Shown here one piece after another: positions 44,990 to 57,669 of a stretch of DNA of 64,000 bases; the stretch's first letter is position 1, and every line of letters starts with the position of its first letter. This stretch comes from Ceratotherium simum simum (Eukaryota; Chordata; Mammalia; Perissodactyla; Rhinocerotidae): positions 19,187,559-19,251,558 of the forward strand of contig NW_004454197.1 of the NCBI RefSeq assembly GCF_000283155.1, read 5' to 3'. The position numbers were made by a program, and so were the translations under genes. The notes under the pieces were generated by a model. It did not search any database, was not told the origin of the DNA, and was given only the letters and a program-made list of their open reading frames with translations.

Positions 44990-45425
44990 TGGATAATGTC
45001 CCCAAAAAATCCATGTCCACCTGGAACCTGGGAATGTGACCTTATTTGGAAATAGGGTCTTTGCAGATGTAATCAAGATGAGGTCATACTGGAGAAGGGT
45101 GGGCCCTAAGTCTAATACGACCAGTGTCCTTATAAGAAGAGGGAAATTTGGACACAGACACGCAAGAGAGAAGGCCATGTGAAGGAGGAGGCAGAGTTTG
45201 CAGTGACAAATCTACAAGCTAAGGAACACGAAGGATTGCTGGCAACCACCAGAACCTAGAAGAGGCACGAAAGCACTCTTCTCTAGAGGCTTCAGAGGGA
45301 GCATGGACCTGCCAAGACCTTGACTTCAGACTTCTAGCCTCCAGGACTTGAGAGAATATATTTCTGTTGTTTTAAGCTACCCAGTTTGTGCTACTTTATT
45401 ACGGTAGCCCTAGGAAACTAATACA
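44990..45425 (+). mobile_element. MLT1 LTR (MaLR) within triplet array
   Basis: Forward solo LTR: AATGTGACCTTATTTGGAAA, AGTGTCCTTATAAGAAGAGG, CTTCTAGCCTCCAGGACT, CTAGGAAACTAATACAA. Inserted in CCA/ATC repeat DNA, which flanks it on both sides. Confidence 0.92.
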
Positions 45426-45500
45426 ACTCCCATCGCCTCCACCAACGCCATCACTCCCACCACTATCATCAGCACCACCTCCATCCTCATCGCCACTACT
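45426..45500. repeat. CCA/ATC trinucleotide array, right part
   Basis: CCATC, CACC and ATC triplets continuing the array interrupted by MLT1. Confidence 0.85.
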
Positions 45501-46510
45501 CTGAAAAGGTCATAAGCAAGCTCAGACAACTTCCTCTCAGGCCAGTGCTGGGCCTTAGTTTTAGTGGTCAGCAGCTGACACCACAGGGGGAACTTAAGTA
45601 AGTGTCTTAACCACGAGTGGTCTGACCCCTGCTTCTGGGGTTACAGACTTAGTATCTCTCCTTTTTTATCCTCAAAATTCTAGTTCGAGCTTGATGTGCC
45701 AACTTTTTCCCATTCCCATACGAAGAAGAACAAAGATGGTCTGACACGCAAGAGACATCAAAGATGACTGACTGTAACCCCAATCAGATAGCACAGGGGC
45801 ATGGTCTCTGGAAGGTGAAGGGCCTCTTAGAAAGTCAGTGACCAGCGTCTAGCAGCATCAGATCCAGGACTCAGATTTCCCGACTCATCAATCAACTCTA
45901 CAAGACTGCTTGCCACAAAAGTGTGTGCAGTATTTTTTAATACCTACCATTGAATATTAGGAAGCTATATATAAAAAGTGTGAACATTCCCCACCCTACA
46001 ACCAACTCATTGGCTTACTGAAGTCTCATTTAACCATACCAGAAGAATGTGTAGATCAGGTTCAGAGATAAAATTACTGAAGTATTCGCTATGATATCAG
46101 TGGTGGTATCACATGATGACATTTAAGGGACATGTTTTCTAATATTAGCAATACATAACTGAAAATGTTTACACTGCTAAGGGGGATATCCTAATATTAA
46201 TTCTACATACCTGTATAAAATAGAAACAACTTGGAGGTCTTCTCAAAACATATCTGAGGTAGCATTCTTATCAAGCAATCAGGAAGAAACTTTGGAATCA
46301 TGAGAGCACTGACCAGTATGTTAATGAAGATTATCTACATCATGCATCTAAGCATCAACAAACTCAAGAGGCCTCTGTGTTCTAAAGCATCTGGTAAAGA
46401 CAAAAACTAATGATAAACACAATTAGGCATATTGATTCCTTTTGTTCTTTGAAAGTCATCTCATTACACTAGCTTTCAAATCAGAGTGCCTTAAAATGCA
46501 ATCTCTAATA
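45501..46510. other. Unassigned non-coding DNA
   Basis: No gene or repeat recognised. Confidence 0.5.
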
Positions 46511-46528
46511 CTGAAATGACCCATTTCT

Positions 46529-46784
46529 TTTTTCTTTTTTTTTTTTTTTTGGTGAGGAGATCAGCCCTGCGCTAACATCTGCCAATCCTCCTCTTTTTTT
46601 TTTGCTTAGGAAGACTGGCCCTGGGCTAACATCCATGCCCATCTTCCTCCACTTTATATGGGATGCCGCCACAGCATGGCTTGCCAAGCAGTGTGTCGGT
46701 GCACGCCCCGGATCCGAACTGGTGAACCCCGGGCCACGGCAGCAGAGCGTGCACACTTAACCACTTGTGCCACTTGGCCGGCCC
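46529..46784 (-). mobile_element. ERE SINE with 18-bp TSD
   Basis: Reverse ERE with T-rich tail, two GCTAACAT blocks, inverted B box GGATCCGAACT at 46710-46720 and head GGCCGGCCC at the right. Perfect 18-bp duplication CTGAAATGACCCATTTCT at 46511-46528 and 46785-46802. Confidence 0.97.
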
Positions 46785-46802
46785 CTGAAATGACCCATTT
46801 CT

Positions 46803-47639
46803 AAACCCCAACTTCTGAAAACTTTGGAAGAAAGGTATTGAGGAGTTTGTAATTCTGATGTACAAACTGAGAAGCTCCACTAATAAAACAACAACAACAA
46901 AAAAGAACTGTTAAGATTAGTTCCCCAAAGCAAGATGTAATTCTGTACAACCCAGCTCTACATCTACAGGCAAAAAGAGTTAATCTATGCATTTATGCAG
47001 TTAATCTTAATATTCGACTAAAAACATTAAAAAAATCATAGTTTCCTTAACATCAGTTCCTTTAGAGATAGTTTTATTAGAAATCTCCTTTTTTCTTTTA
47101 CCAAGCTGACACTCAGTGTCATAATGTAATTAAGATAGTACTCCTTTCATTTTTAAAAATGATTATATGAATGAAGTAACAAAAGCACATATACATTTTA
47201 AAAATTTAACCAATCAGTAAGGTATGTACCGCTATTATTTTCTATGACTTTGAATTATTAAGCATTTATAATCTGAAATTCCCTTCATTATCCACTATTT
47301 CAGTCTCCACCAGAGAAGTCACTAAAATATACTGTGATGTGAATCATTCTTTTCTCTTAAAGCAGTAAAAATAGAGCTTCAAGCTTCTAATTATCACGTA
47401 TATTTGGAAGCTACTACATTTTCTTTTAAGTAGTGGATGCAGGTCCTCTATACTTTGTAGAAGAAGCAACAAGAATTCTAAAACCAAATCTGCTTGTTTA
47501 AATTTTTTATTTTTTTCCTAAATAATTCATTTTCTCCCAAAAATAGGTCAAGTGTGACACAGGTGGTAAATGAAAGCTAGAAAATTCTTCAAACAGTGCT
47601 ACTCTTCCTAGGAACACATATCCTATTGGAAGTCTAACA
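46803..47639. other. Unassigned AT-rich DNA
   Basis: No gene or repeat recognised. Confidence 0.5.
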
Positions 47640-48345
47640 GGCATCTCAAATTTAATAGGTCTCAAACCAAGCTACTGACCTCTCCAGTCCAAACTTCTGC
47701 GACTCCAGCAGTCCTCTCTTAGTAACACTACCACCACCCAGTTTGCATAGACTAAAGAAGACAAACAGACAAAACACTCTCTATTCAGACTCGATTTCTC
47801 TTTCCCTAATTCCTTGGCACCTGCCTGCTCCATACAAATCTTTACTGTAGACACCACTTCTGAAATATCTTTCCAATCAGAATACCTCACACCCACTCTT
47901 TGTTCTACCCCAGTTCATGCCCACAGTGTCTTTCACCTAGACCACTGGGAGAGCTTTTTAAATTTTATCCTTGCTTCCACTCATGCCCGTCCATCATCTA
48001 TTTTCTACTCAAGCCAACTACATACCTACTTGGCAGTTTCCAGTTGTTTTCCACCTCTCACAGAATAAATTCCAAGTCCTTGCTGTAACCTAACCCTGGC
48101 TAGCTCTCAGACCTCGTGCTGCCCCTCTGTCCCCAGCCCCCTCCACTCCATGCCAAGTCACACTGGGCGCCATGCTGTATTTGGACAGGACACACTTTCA
48201 CATCAGGATCTTGATATGTGCTCTTTCCCCTGCGTGGAATATGTTTTCTGAAGATATTTTCTTAGCTTTCTCAAATGCTATCTCCTCAGAGAGTCCTTCT
48301 CCAACCACACTATTTAAAATAGTACTCCCAATAATATCAATTGAA
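47640..48345 (+). mobile_element. L2 LINE fragment, sense
   Basis: Sense L2 in consensus order: TTCCAAGTCCTTGCTGTAAC, GCTCTTTCCCCTGCGTGGAA, CTCAGAGAGTCCTTCTCCAA, CCACACTATTTAAAATAG. The frames at 47814-48372 are L2 derived, not genes. Confidence 0.85.
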
Positions 48346-48504
48346 TGTAGGATGAGCTCTTCACTGAAATGACAATTGTGATTTAGGATGACATGAGAGC
48401 ATCCAGAAAAGGAATGTTTGGCTGCACGCGGTATGGGAGAACAGGGTCTATTTTTATTTTGAGAAGAAATTTTCTTTTTCAATGAGAATGATGATGATGA
48501 TGGT

Positions 48505-48690
48505 GATAACAACACTCACTGAACATAGGCCCGGCACTGTAGGGTGTTCCGTAATACCCAGTTATGGTTGAATATTAAAATGCATTTAATTCTTAAAACA
48601 ACTCTTGGGGTAGGTACATTACTGCCCCCTTTTTATAGACGAAGTAACTAAGACACGGAGAATAACTAGAAAAGCTTACTTACCCCCAAA
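48505..48690 (-). mobile_element. MIR SINE fragment
   Basis: Inverted MIR: CACTCACTGAACATAGGCC, TTAATTCTTAAAACAACTCT, TTTTTATAGACGAAGTAACT. GATGATGATG triplets precede it. Confidence 0.82.
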
Positions 48691-49694
48691 CAAGTTAATC
48701 TTATCAAGAAAGCTTGTTAAAAGAAACATGAATAAACAAAATTATAAAATGTAAGACTACGGAGATATTTAAAATCTACTTACGTTTGTACAGGGCTGCT
48801 TCCTCTAATAAAGGAAAGATGGCCCAAGAGATCTGAAAGACTCTCAAAAGGCATATTCCTGTTATGCAATCACAAACAACCCCAGTGCAGAACAGAACAG
48901 AACACATTCTAAGCACAATCCAGCCATGGTGTAAGGGAAGATTTTTAAAGGACATGAAGAAAACATGAAAATTGGGTATGGGGCAACTGCTGATGAGCAG
49001 TAATGGCCTTTAAGAACAAAATAGGAAAAATGCATTAATTTCCAGAAAGAGTTGAAAATTGTGATAAAAGTACAAGAATAACCAAAGGGGTTCCTTATGT
49101 TCTATTGAATCTAAGAAGGACGTTTTTCTGTCTCCTGCTTGGGCTACATGAATTACAGTAACAGATGTGAAAGAGAATATTGTTTTTCAGCTTCTCTCTG
49201 ATTCCATGTTTTGTGGGGAGGCCAGAAGGAAGTCTGGTAAAAGAGAATGGCACACTTCAACCCTCTAAAACCCTCAGGTCTGTGCTCCAAGAAATGACAC
49301 ATCCAGGTAGTAGAGGGCTTGCAGATAAGGACACGTTCCACAAGCCTGGAGGAATATGGACGATGGGAAAGGTGCCAAAAGAACCCTAAAGATAACTGAA
49401 TACAGTGTGCTTCTCAATAAGGGGAAGTGGATGGAATCCACGACCTAAGGAAAAAACAAAGAGTGCATAAAAAACAGAAACAGTGATCACTAGGGCCGAC
49501 GTGGATTCAAGAAGAATGAATCTGGCCAAATGAATGCCTTTTCCTTTTTTGCTAAAGGTAGATAATGGTGCATGATGCCAAATTCATGAATGATAAAACG
49601 CTGGGAGGAGCAGCTAATTCACTGCATGAAAGGGTCAGGAGAGTGCTGGTCTGGAGGCCTGGTCTTCAATCCTGGGCTTAGCAATGAAGAGAAA
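48691..49694. other. Unassigned non-coding DNA
   Basis: No gene or repeat recognised. Confidence 0.5.
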
Positions 49695-49915
49695 CTGACA
49701 ATAACAACTGCTATCATTTTTTAAGCACTAACTATTCGCCAGGCACTGTGTGCTTGCACGTATCATCTCCTTTCATTCTCACAACCTCCTCCTGAGGCAG
49801 GTGCTATGATATCCTGATCATAAAGAGGAGGAAACCTAGGCTGAGAGAAGATGACTTGCCAAAGACCACCGTTATTGCCAACGGAGGTGGCTTGAGAGTT
49901 TGGGATTAATGACTG
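49695..49915 (-). mobile_element. MIR SINE, nearly full length
   Basis: Inverted MIR: AAGCACTAACTATTCGCCAG, CATTCTCACAACCTCCTCC, AAGAGGAGGAAACCTAGGC, GACTTGCCAAAGACCACC. Confidence 0.87.
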
Positions 49916-51234
49916 CACTCATCAAGTGAGCAACCAGGATGCTGTGGGGATGTGAAGCCCTGCCATATGAAAAGAAATTGGTGAGATGACTGATCTACCT
50001 TAGAGAGGAAAAGGTCCAGGAAAGTAAGTCTGCAGTCTCCACATGTGCGGAAGCCGGCCGTGTGGAATGGGAATGGACTCCCTTCGGCTCCAGGATAGAT
50101 TCAGGAACACGGGGAGAAGGCGGAATCGGACTAAGAATGAAACCGCACTTCTAATGATCAGCACCATCTGGTGACAGAAGGAAGGTCTAAGGAGAGCGTG
50201 AGCCCTGTCACTGAAGGAGTCCAGGCAGAGGCTGGGCAGCCATTTCTGTCACGGGACAGTCAAGAGATTCAAACAAGAGATGACGATTAGACTGGAAGCC
50301 CATCAGATTTCTTCCAAATTCTGAGATTCTTTGAGGACGCAAATTTGTGGGATTACTAGCATATATTCTGAAGTCTCAAAGGCAGCTATATTCACATTTG
50401 TCAACTTGATCATCAGATGCCCTTTCTTGCTTAGCATTTCCAAAGAAGCATCGATAACTGATGTAAATATTTAGAGCGAGAGCCCAGTGCTCTGCTAGGA
50501 TCACTGAATAATTTTGTGTCCATCTTTAGATTTTAACATGGAAAACACAAGACAGTTGAACATGTTTGTCTTCTCTCACTCTGCACCATCGCCCTGGAAC
50601 AACAGTGATTTGTACCATTTCTTGGGCAAGGCCTTTCGGAGACAGCTAACGAGGCTGCCAGGCCCTGGAGGAGGAATCTCTCCAGATAGATTCACTCGAG
50701 TGTCTGAAGCCGTGCAATGCTGACCACGATACACGGGTTCTCGGCTTTCTTTGATCTTTCAACCAATATTAAGCACTATTAGGCAAACAGAAATACCAGA
50801 GATGGCAATTTGGCTGGATTCGACGTCTTCATGCAACATTTATCTTCCTTCTGGAAGTCAGTTGTGCTATGTTTACACCAGCTTATTTAATTCTGTTTTT
50901 TTCCTCCCATTAGCCCACTGCTCGGGCTTTCGTGAGTTAGAGAAAAACCTCATACACGACTGGTGCCCAGTCTTTTATGAGAAACACAGCTGTGCTGATC
51001 GCTGTTCCCAGCATATCTGGAAACAATTCTGAGATACAATTACATGCCGTCCACCTGTGGGTCAGGTGGTGACTGAGACGGAACCACATGTGCCAGGAGG
51101 ACAGAGACACTGAGTCTGTGAGAAAACAAACAACAACAATCCCTTTCCTTGTAGTACAAACATCTTTGGAGATCTTTTAGAGTCTAAGTGAACAGTTCAC
51201 AGGAAGCAATGAAACAGAGATCTTTAAATCACAA
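49916..51234. other. Low-repeat DNA, possible enhancer
   Basis: No gene or repeat recognised. 50380-51060 is complex sequence with an ordinary base mix and no SINE or LINE trace, and it carries several CpG. This is a pattern seen in conserved non-coding elements. Frames at 50514-50723 and 50751-51032 lack recognisable domains and splice context. Confidence 0.35.
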
Positions 51235-51425
51235 CCCTAGTTACAAACCAGACCCCTCACATCACCAGCAAGGAGAACGTGGGCCAGTTACTTACCTACT
51301 CTACTCTCAAGGTCCTGTTCAGTGAACGGGAGACAGTAAGAGTACCTGCCCATCAGACTGTACAGAGAATCAACGAGACACTGTCTATGATTCATGACAA
51401 GTGCTTAAGAGATGCTCAGGACAGC
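51235..51425 (+). mobile_element. MIR SINE fragment
   Basis: Sense MIR: GGGCCAGTTACTTACCTACTC, CAGACTGTACAGAGAATCAA, ACAAGTGCTTAAGAGATG in order. Confidence 0.65.
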
Positions 51426-52604
51426 ACAGCTTGTCCTCATTAACATTGTTTTCATTGGGTTCCTTTAGGAAACTACACAGTAAATTCACTCCAGTGCCAC
51501 AGATTTTACAGCTAGAGGGGTAGTGGCTGTAGCCAGCTCTCCTGCAAACACTGCGCGTCCTGTGTCACGGGTAAGCCACCTGCCCCACCTCCACCCTAGC
51601 TCAAGGCACCTCACTCTGCAGGCCAGGGCTGTCTCAGTATCAGGCAGATCCGTAACCTCTTCTCCTCTTCTCCCAACTCTTGTCCATTACTTCAAGAAAG
51701 TCTCTTTGCTCTTTTTCTTTATTGAGAAAGGAAATCTTGATTTTGGGGAATTCAGCTTGAGAATCATCCCTGATGTGCTTCTATAAAGAAAAAGAATACC
51801 AAGGTGCCCTCCTGAACTCAGTCATAGAAGGATCATCGAGAAAACTCACAAAATACACAAATGAAATCACAACTTGCATGAACGCCTTTTTCTACTGGGA
51901 AACCATAATTACACGGGGTCAGCATTCCAGCTTCACCTCTGGAAAGCAGCTTATCCCGCCTGTAAAGTGCACATACTAAGGTATACCGTCTGGGACTGTT
52001 GTTAGGTTGAATAAACATGTTTAAGTGAAATGAACGGCCCAGAGCGTGCCCAGAGGTAACAATCATTTGTGTTCTTTCTGCACGAATCAGGTAATTTTCA
52101 GAACAGACTAACCTTTCCCTACTTCCCACAATCTCTCCTCTCAGTTTTAGAGTTACTTATTTGACTTTGTCAAAGATTCTATTTAATTTTAAGACACAGT
52201 AAATTGAAATTTTACTATCCAATGGTGAAGATTTCAGATACATAAACTATATATTTTATTAATACAAATCCAATCTCCCTATAAGAAAACACGCATGCTG
52301 ACCACATTCTTACTGGAGCTGGCATCTCTTGTTCTCTCTACTCTCAATGCTGGAAGCTCAGGGAGGGCCTGTCTGCTTACACCCACCATACAGGGAATGG
52401 AGATGACAGGCTGGACACAGGTTCAGCCCCCACCCCGGACCACACCAGCAAAGTTACTAATGTCGTGTGACTGCCTCAGGATCCCGAGATAGTCTATAGT
52501 ATTCTAACACTGCACCCTCCCCACCCCCATCTTTCATCCCTTAGGATTTCTTAATCTGGTGGTCCCTACCCCACCAAGGAGAAACAGACAAAGAGAGAGC
52601 AGGG
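51426..52604. other. Unassigned non-coding DNA
   Basis: No gene or repeat recognised up to the ERE target site. Confidence 0.5.
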
Positions 52605-52616
52605 AATTGTCTTTAA

Positions 52617-52819
52617 TTTTATTTATTTATTTATTTTTCCCCCAAAGCCCCAGTAGATAGTTGTATGTCATAGCTGCACATCCTTCTAGTTGCTGTATGT
52701 GGGACGCGGCCTCAGCATGGCCGGAGAAGCGGTGTGTCGCTGCGCGCCTGGGATCTGAACCCGGGCCGCCAGCAGCGGAGCACGCACACTTAACCGCTAA
52801 GCCACGGGGCCGGCCCGGC
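52617..52819 (-). mobile_element. ERE SINE
   Basis: Reverse ERE with (TTTA)n tail, CCCCAGTAGATAG block, inverted B box GGATCTGAACC at 52751-52761 and head GGGGCCGGCCC at the right. Perfect 12-bp TSD AATTGTCTTTAA at 52605-52616 and 52820-52831. Confidence 0.97.
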
Positions 52820-52831
52820 AATTGTCTTTAA

Positions 52832-54269
52832 ATATCAATAAACATTTCACTTTTCATGGAAACTTTAAATTTCATCAGTATATAACATGTGTTCATCATG
52901 TCACTAATACCTACTAAAAATAAATAAAAAGCTCACAAAATCCCGAGAAAAAGAATATTCCAGCAAAGTCTCTTCTAAAATTTTTCACTTGCTACAATTA
53001 TTACTATTTCTAACTGAGAATAAACCAGTATTTCAGTTATATTTCTGGATAAATAATAACACATGCCCTGAAATGTTTTCATGTTTACACAGCACTTTCT
53101 CAAATTACCCGAGGAATCCAGCTATCATTTGTAATATTTTCTCCCTGGGGCAGCAAAATTTGCTCTATATTACAGATATAAAACATAAAAACAAATTTTA
53201 GGATAGCCTGATTTTAACTCTAAATTTCTATATTATCAGAATGTAAATATCTCAAACACGTTACAGAAATTCAGCTAAATGAAATTTTTAGTGACTGCGG
53301 CAATCAGCGTCCACTTATAAATCTCAGCGGGAACAGGTGCAGCCGGGCCGGCATGCCGTCTACACCTGAGGACGCAACATTCGACTGTGAACTCTGCAAA
53401 ATTGTAACTCACAATGCATTTAAGATTCTCAGATGCTCCTAAATTCATTTGGCCTGATTTCTGGAGTAACTCAGAGCAGTAAATTTGCATGAACATTAGA
53501 TGAAATTATTTTGCCAAGTTAGCTAGGCATTTATAGGAAGAAAATAGGATGGTAAAAGAAAAAAAATTGGTGTCATACATGTTTAAAATAAGTAGACACA
53601 CAGCTGACTTTTTTTCACTTTTCTACTTGTTAGATGCCAAATTCCACAGGTGATGTTAACTGCAACAAACATTCAACCATCACAGGCCTATAAACTGACT
53701 GTTAGACTGTTTACTCAATAAGATGCCCAAAGGTGGGCAGCCTCTGATTGCTTTGGCAGCTCCCTGGAGTCATCAAGGGCCAGGCACTTCATCTCCAGCC
53801 CGCAGTTTCATGGTCTCAGGATGGCTGCAGCAGCTCTAGGGATCACGATCCCACTGAAAGCTAGCAAGTACAGGTCAGAACACAGTAGTTCTCTGGGTAG
53901 CTTTCCTCCTTTAATCTGAATAAGAAATCCTTCTCTGCTGCCTTCAGCACACTTCTCCTTACCTCTCCTTAGCCAGAACAATGCCCACTCTTAAACCAAT
54001 CACTGGCAAAGAGCAATGGAATTGCCATGGACAGCTTACCCAATCAGAGTTCATCACTCTGGGATGCCAGTTTTCACCAAAGACCAGCATATCAATTAGC
54101 ACACATTAAACTATTTTATAACTATCTATTTTACTATTTTACCTAAACTAAGAAAATGTTAGGTGAAAAATGGTACTTAGAATAAAGTACTAATAATAAA
54201 TAACAAGCTGTAATAATAAACAGCACTAATGGAATAAAGTTCATTGCTACGAGTGGAGGCAGCAGTGCG
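52832..54269. other. Low-repeat DNA, possible regulatory element
   Basis: No gene recognised. 53230-53550 is repeat-free, with GCATTTAAGATTCTC, AATTTGCATGAAC and GAAATTATTTTGCC words reminiscent of developmental enhancers. 53740-54080 resembles an old dispersed repeat (CTTAAACCAATCACTGGC) that I cannot name. Confidence 0.35.
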
Positions 54270-54440
54270 TTAATACTGAAGAGATCCTCACATATACCAG
54301 GGATTTTACAGCGTGCTTTCCCACTGTTGATCCCATGCAACTCCTGTAACATCTCTGAGAGGCAGGTCTCATTATTCAAAATTCAGAGAATCAGATGATA
54401 AAACTAATAATCAAACTCACGTAACATTAAGAACTTATAT
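54270..54440 (-). mobile_element. Possible MIR fragment
   Basis: Inverted MIR-like segment: CCAGGGATTTTACAG, TCATTATTCAAAATTCAGAG. Weak. Confidence 0.45.
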
Positions 54441-54569
54441 ATCAATCTCTTTTAAAATATCATTTCAACTTTTGTTCTTATTAAAACCCTGAGTCATCTG
54501 AACTGCATGAAGAATTAAGAAAATTTAAAATGAGATAAAATGAAATTTAATTAAAAAATTTAAGAAAAT

Positions 54570-54900
54570 TAAAGTTGCCCATAATCTCATCACTCAGAAA
54601 GAGCTGTTTTCTTTTACAATTTTATATACTTATTACCAATATTTATTTTCTAAAATATTCATGCATAATTACAGTTATATATGATTTTTAAGCCTGCTTA
54701 TGGTAAATGTTTTCCCATACACTGTTGCAAATCTGTGTCAGCAAACCTGTGCAAATATTTCTGCGATGAACTTCCTCACATGAAAGTCTCTGAACACATT
54801 TCCTCCTTTCCTCCCTTCCCTCATTCCGTCTTTCTAGAGAGGGTTCTGGAAGCGGAAGTCCTGGACAAAGGTAAGGATATGTACCGAAATATTTCACATC
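54570..54900 (-). mobile_element. Old L1 3' end fragment
   Basis: Inverted L1 3' UTR phrases: GCCCATAATCTCATCACTCAG, TTTTTAAGCCTGCTTATGG, ATGTTTTCCCATACACTG. Confidence 0.55.
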
Positions 54901-55449
54901 AAATGACCTCCCACCCATTTCAGTGTGCCTTTAACAATGCTGGGGGGTATTATAATAAAAATTATTGCCAAATTGTTAGAGACAGGAAGAGCTTGGATTT
55001 TCTGTAAATAATTTTGCTCAGACAGTAGAGTGAGCCAACCCTGTTGACGGCGAGGGATGTGAGTGTGGGAATCGCCACAGGAGCTCTGCCTTGGGCTCAA
55101 GTATTTCCAGTGCCCGGCTTGCCAGGGAGGAGGCAGTTATGTGGGAAGTCTGCCCTCTCCCTTTTCTGACTGCTGCCCTCTTGAGGGGCCATGTCCTGCC
55201 TAACACAGCCAATCACACTGAGTGAACAAAGGGTCTTGGCTGGCTTTGGTTTCCAGCGGTCGGTGCCGGCAGGGATCATGTGATTCCCATCCCCAACCGT
55301 ACAATACTTGACCTTCCCTCACTTCCATCCTTTTTCTTCTCCAAAGGATGAAGGTTGTGAGGTTCTGCTGAAGTGCTTCCACTTCCCAGTTACAGGGCCG
55401 CCAGCCAAACGGGATTAGCAGGTCATCCCTTCCTTTCTTTAAACCTAGC
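54901..55449. other. Unassigned non-coding DNA
   Basis: Several short reverse frames at 54894-55472 overlap each other; none is supported. No repeat recognised. Confidence 0.5.
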
Positions 55450-55633
55450 TGCCTACAACCCTGGCAACACATTAGAACCAGCCGAGAACTTCATAAAAAC
55501 GACTGACGTCTGCCACTGCCCTCTCCCCAAAAAGAGATTCTAATCGGTCTTGGGTGTGGGGCCTGGGCGTGGGTATATATTTTTTACAGCTCCCTCATGG
55601 GGTTCAAAATGCATCCACGGTTGAGAACTACTG
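55450..55633 (+). mobile_element. MER5A hAT element
   Basis: Near full-length MER5A: ACACATTAGAACCAGCCG, AAGAGATTCTAATCGGTCTT, GTGGGGCCTGGGCGTGGGTA, and the inverted end GGTTGAGAACTACTG. Confidence 0.9.
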
Positions 55634-55779
55634 ATGACACCCTGACTGCAGCGCCTCTACAAGAAATCCCTCCTGGTTCACACCGTGTGGGTATCCCAGT
55701 CCCTGGCTTTCAGTGCTGATGCAGGTGTCCAAATCCACTCCCCCACACCACCACCCTTGTCAGTACTGTTTGCTCTTTC

Positions 55780-56712
55780 AGTGGGTATCTAGCATTGGAA
55801 TGGGCATCCCTCCATTCCACTCTATCCAGTTACCTTCTCAGAACATTCACTTGCAGATCTAATAAGAATGGAAAACAAAGGATCCTTAAAACAACTCTTA
55901 TACCCCCAAATCCTGCTCATCCCTCCATCCTCCCCCTCTCAGTTAATGATGACACCAGCCTCCCTCTTACTCAGGACAGAAACCTAAGAGAGAGTCTTGA
56001 TTCAGTCATTCCTGTCTTTTCTTCACAATAAGCCCTTCTTCCTGCCCCCTAGGGCACCTGTAGTCTGTCAGTGCATCACTCCCACCACACCTGTCTCCAC
56101 TCTAAGCTCAGCTGCCAGGACCTGTCGGCGTGAACACTGCAGCGGCCCTCTCACCTTCTCACCTGCCTCCGCTGTGGCTCCCGGAATGTAGCTCCACACA
56201 GCACCCAAAGGGACCTGGTGTGCTTTAAAACATAAAGCACATCAGAACTCTCCCCTTCCTCAATCTCCCGTGGTTTCCATTACAGTGAAAGTCAACTCCA
56301 AACTCCTCAAGTATCTTACTCAGCCTACCTCTCCCACTTCAGCTCCCACAGCTCTTGGCGCAGTCATTATGCCCGGCACGCTGGCCATGCTTCTGCGCCT
56401 CAAGGCCCTTGAACTCTACTTTTCCTCTTCCTGATACACTTCTGACACAGGTATTGCCACACGTGGCTTCTTCTCACGTTTGGGACTCAGTTCAACTATC
56501 AGAAATTCACAGTTTTATCCTATAATCCTGTTCTGCATTTCTCACTGGCAGAAACTCTCTCCCTTACTTATGTGTTCCTACATGAATCCCCCACTAGGAT
56601 GCTCCAGAGGAGCAACACATACGTCAGTCTTCATCCTGAATGCAGCTCCAGAGCCGGGTGCCTGAAGCAGCATCTGGCAAACAGTAGGTGCTTAATAAGT
56701 AGTTGAAAAATG
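55780..56712 (+). mobile_element. L2 LINE 3' end, about 0.9 kb
   Basis: Sense L2: TCAACTCCAAACTCCTCAAG, TGCGCCTCAAGGCCCTTG, CCCCACTAGGATGCTCCAG, and the 3' terminus GCAAACAGTAGGTGCTTAAT with a GAAAAATGAA tail. The longest continuous L2 in the window. Frames inside it are non-coding. Confidence 0.87.
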
Positions 56713-57669
56713 AAGGATCTTGATAAGGGCCATGTAGAAGAGGAGTCAGGCATGCGTGCTCACGTCACCAACTTATCTGAACAGATTCATCCCCCTGAAG
56801 CCATGATAAACATTTTTTATCACAGTGTTTCAACACAAACAGAAGAAAACAAAGCCCTAAATTCTCATCCTCAGGAAATTAAATCTACTGCTACATTTGG
56901 ATTTTTAAAAAATATTTGTAAAGAAAAGAAAACAAGGAGAAGCAGGAAAAAAATCAAGGAGATGAATTTTAGCTTTCTCCAGAAATATAGATTCTCTTAC
57001 TTTATCTCAGCATATGAAATCTTGCTTAACAGTTTGCAGAATCTATCAAGATACACTCTGGAAGAAAGGCTTTGGAAAAGTATTCTTCACTCAGCACTGA
57101 GAATCAGTTTTTAAGAACAATCGACCTGAAGAGCATGAGACAGGATAGTGAGAACATGCCAGAGGGTTCTTCACTCTCCAGAGAGCACACTTCCTCATCT
57201 GCTTGTGTTTAGGGTGTCAGAAATTGAGACATCAGGGACTGACACAGAGTCAGTTTCAAACTGAGCATCCACTCTTCCGGGGCAAGCATATGAAAGGGCA
57301 CACTGGTTGAGTCTGCCCTCTCAAAGCTGAGAAACTCACGTCCAGATGTCTGGAAACGGGTATTTTTCTATTTAACACTGTCGTGGGGTTGAAATTTTCA
57401 CAGCATCATTCTTTTCCTCTCCACAGTGCTTTCCAGCTTGAATTTTTTTGAAACCATCAGTTCCTAAGTACAGTACTAAATATTTAAGACTAAATTTAGT
57501 TCCCCAAAAGAAAACATCAGCTCATGACGTAAAGGATGTTTGGCCTCTCACAGTGATTTCAAATTGCCCCAATTCTCATATATCCAACATCCCTTGGCTT
57601 CCGATGTATAACTTGTCAATCTGTTCAGCACCTTGGTTTATAAAAGATGGTTTGATATAATACAGGCTT
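56713..57669. other. Unassigned non-coding DNA
   Basis: Contains a 134-codon forward frame (56710-57114) whose ATG lies in the L2 tail. The product is Lys-rich without a recognisable domain; treated as chance. Confidence 0.45.

Noticed and set aside
56710..57114. 134-codon Lys-rich forward frame
   Set aside because: Its ATG is in the L2 3' tail; the product shows no domain. A frame of this length is expected once or twice by chance here.
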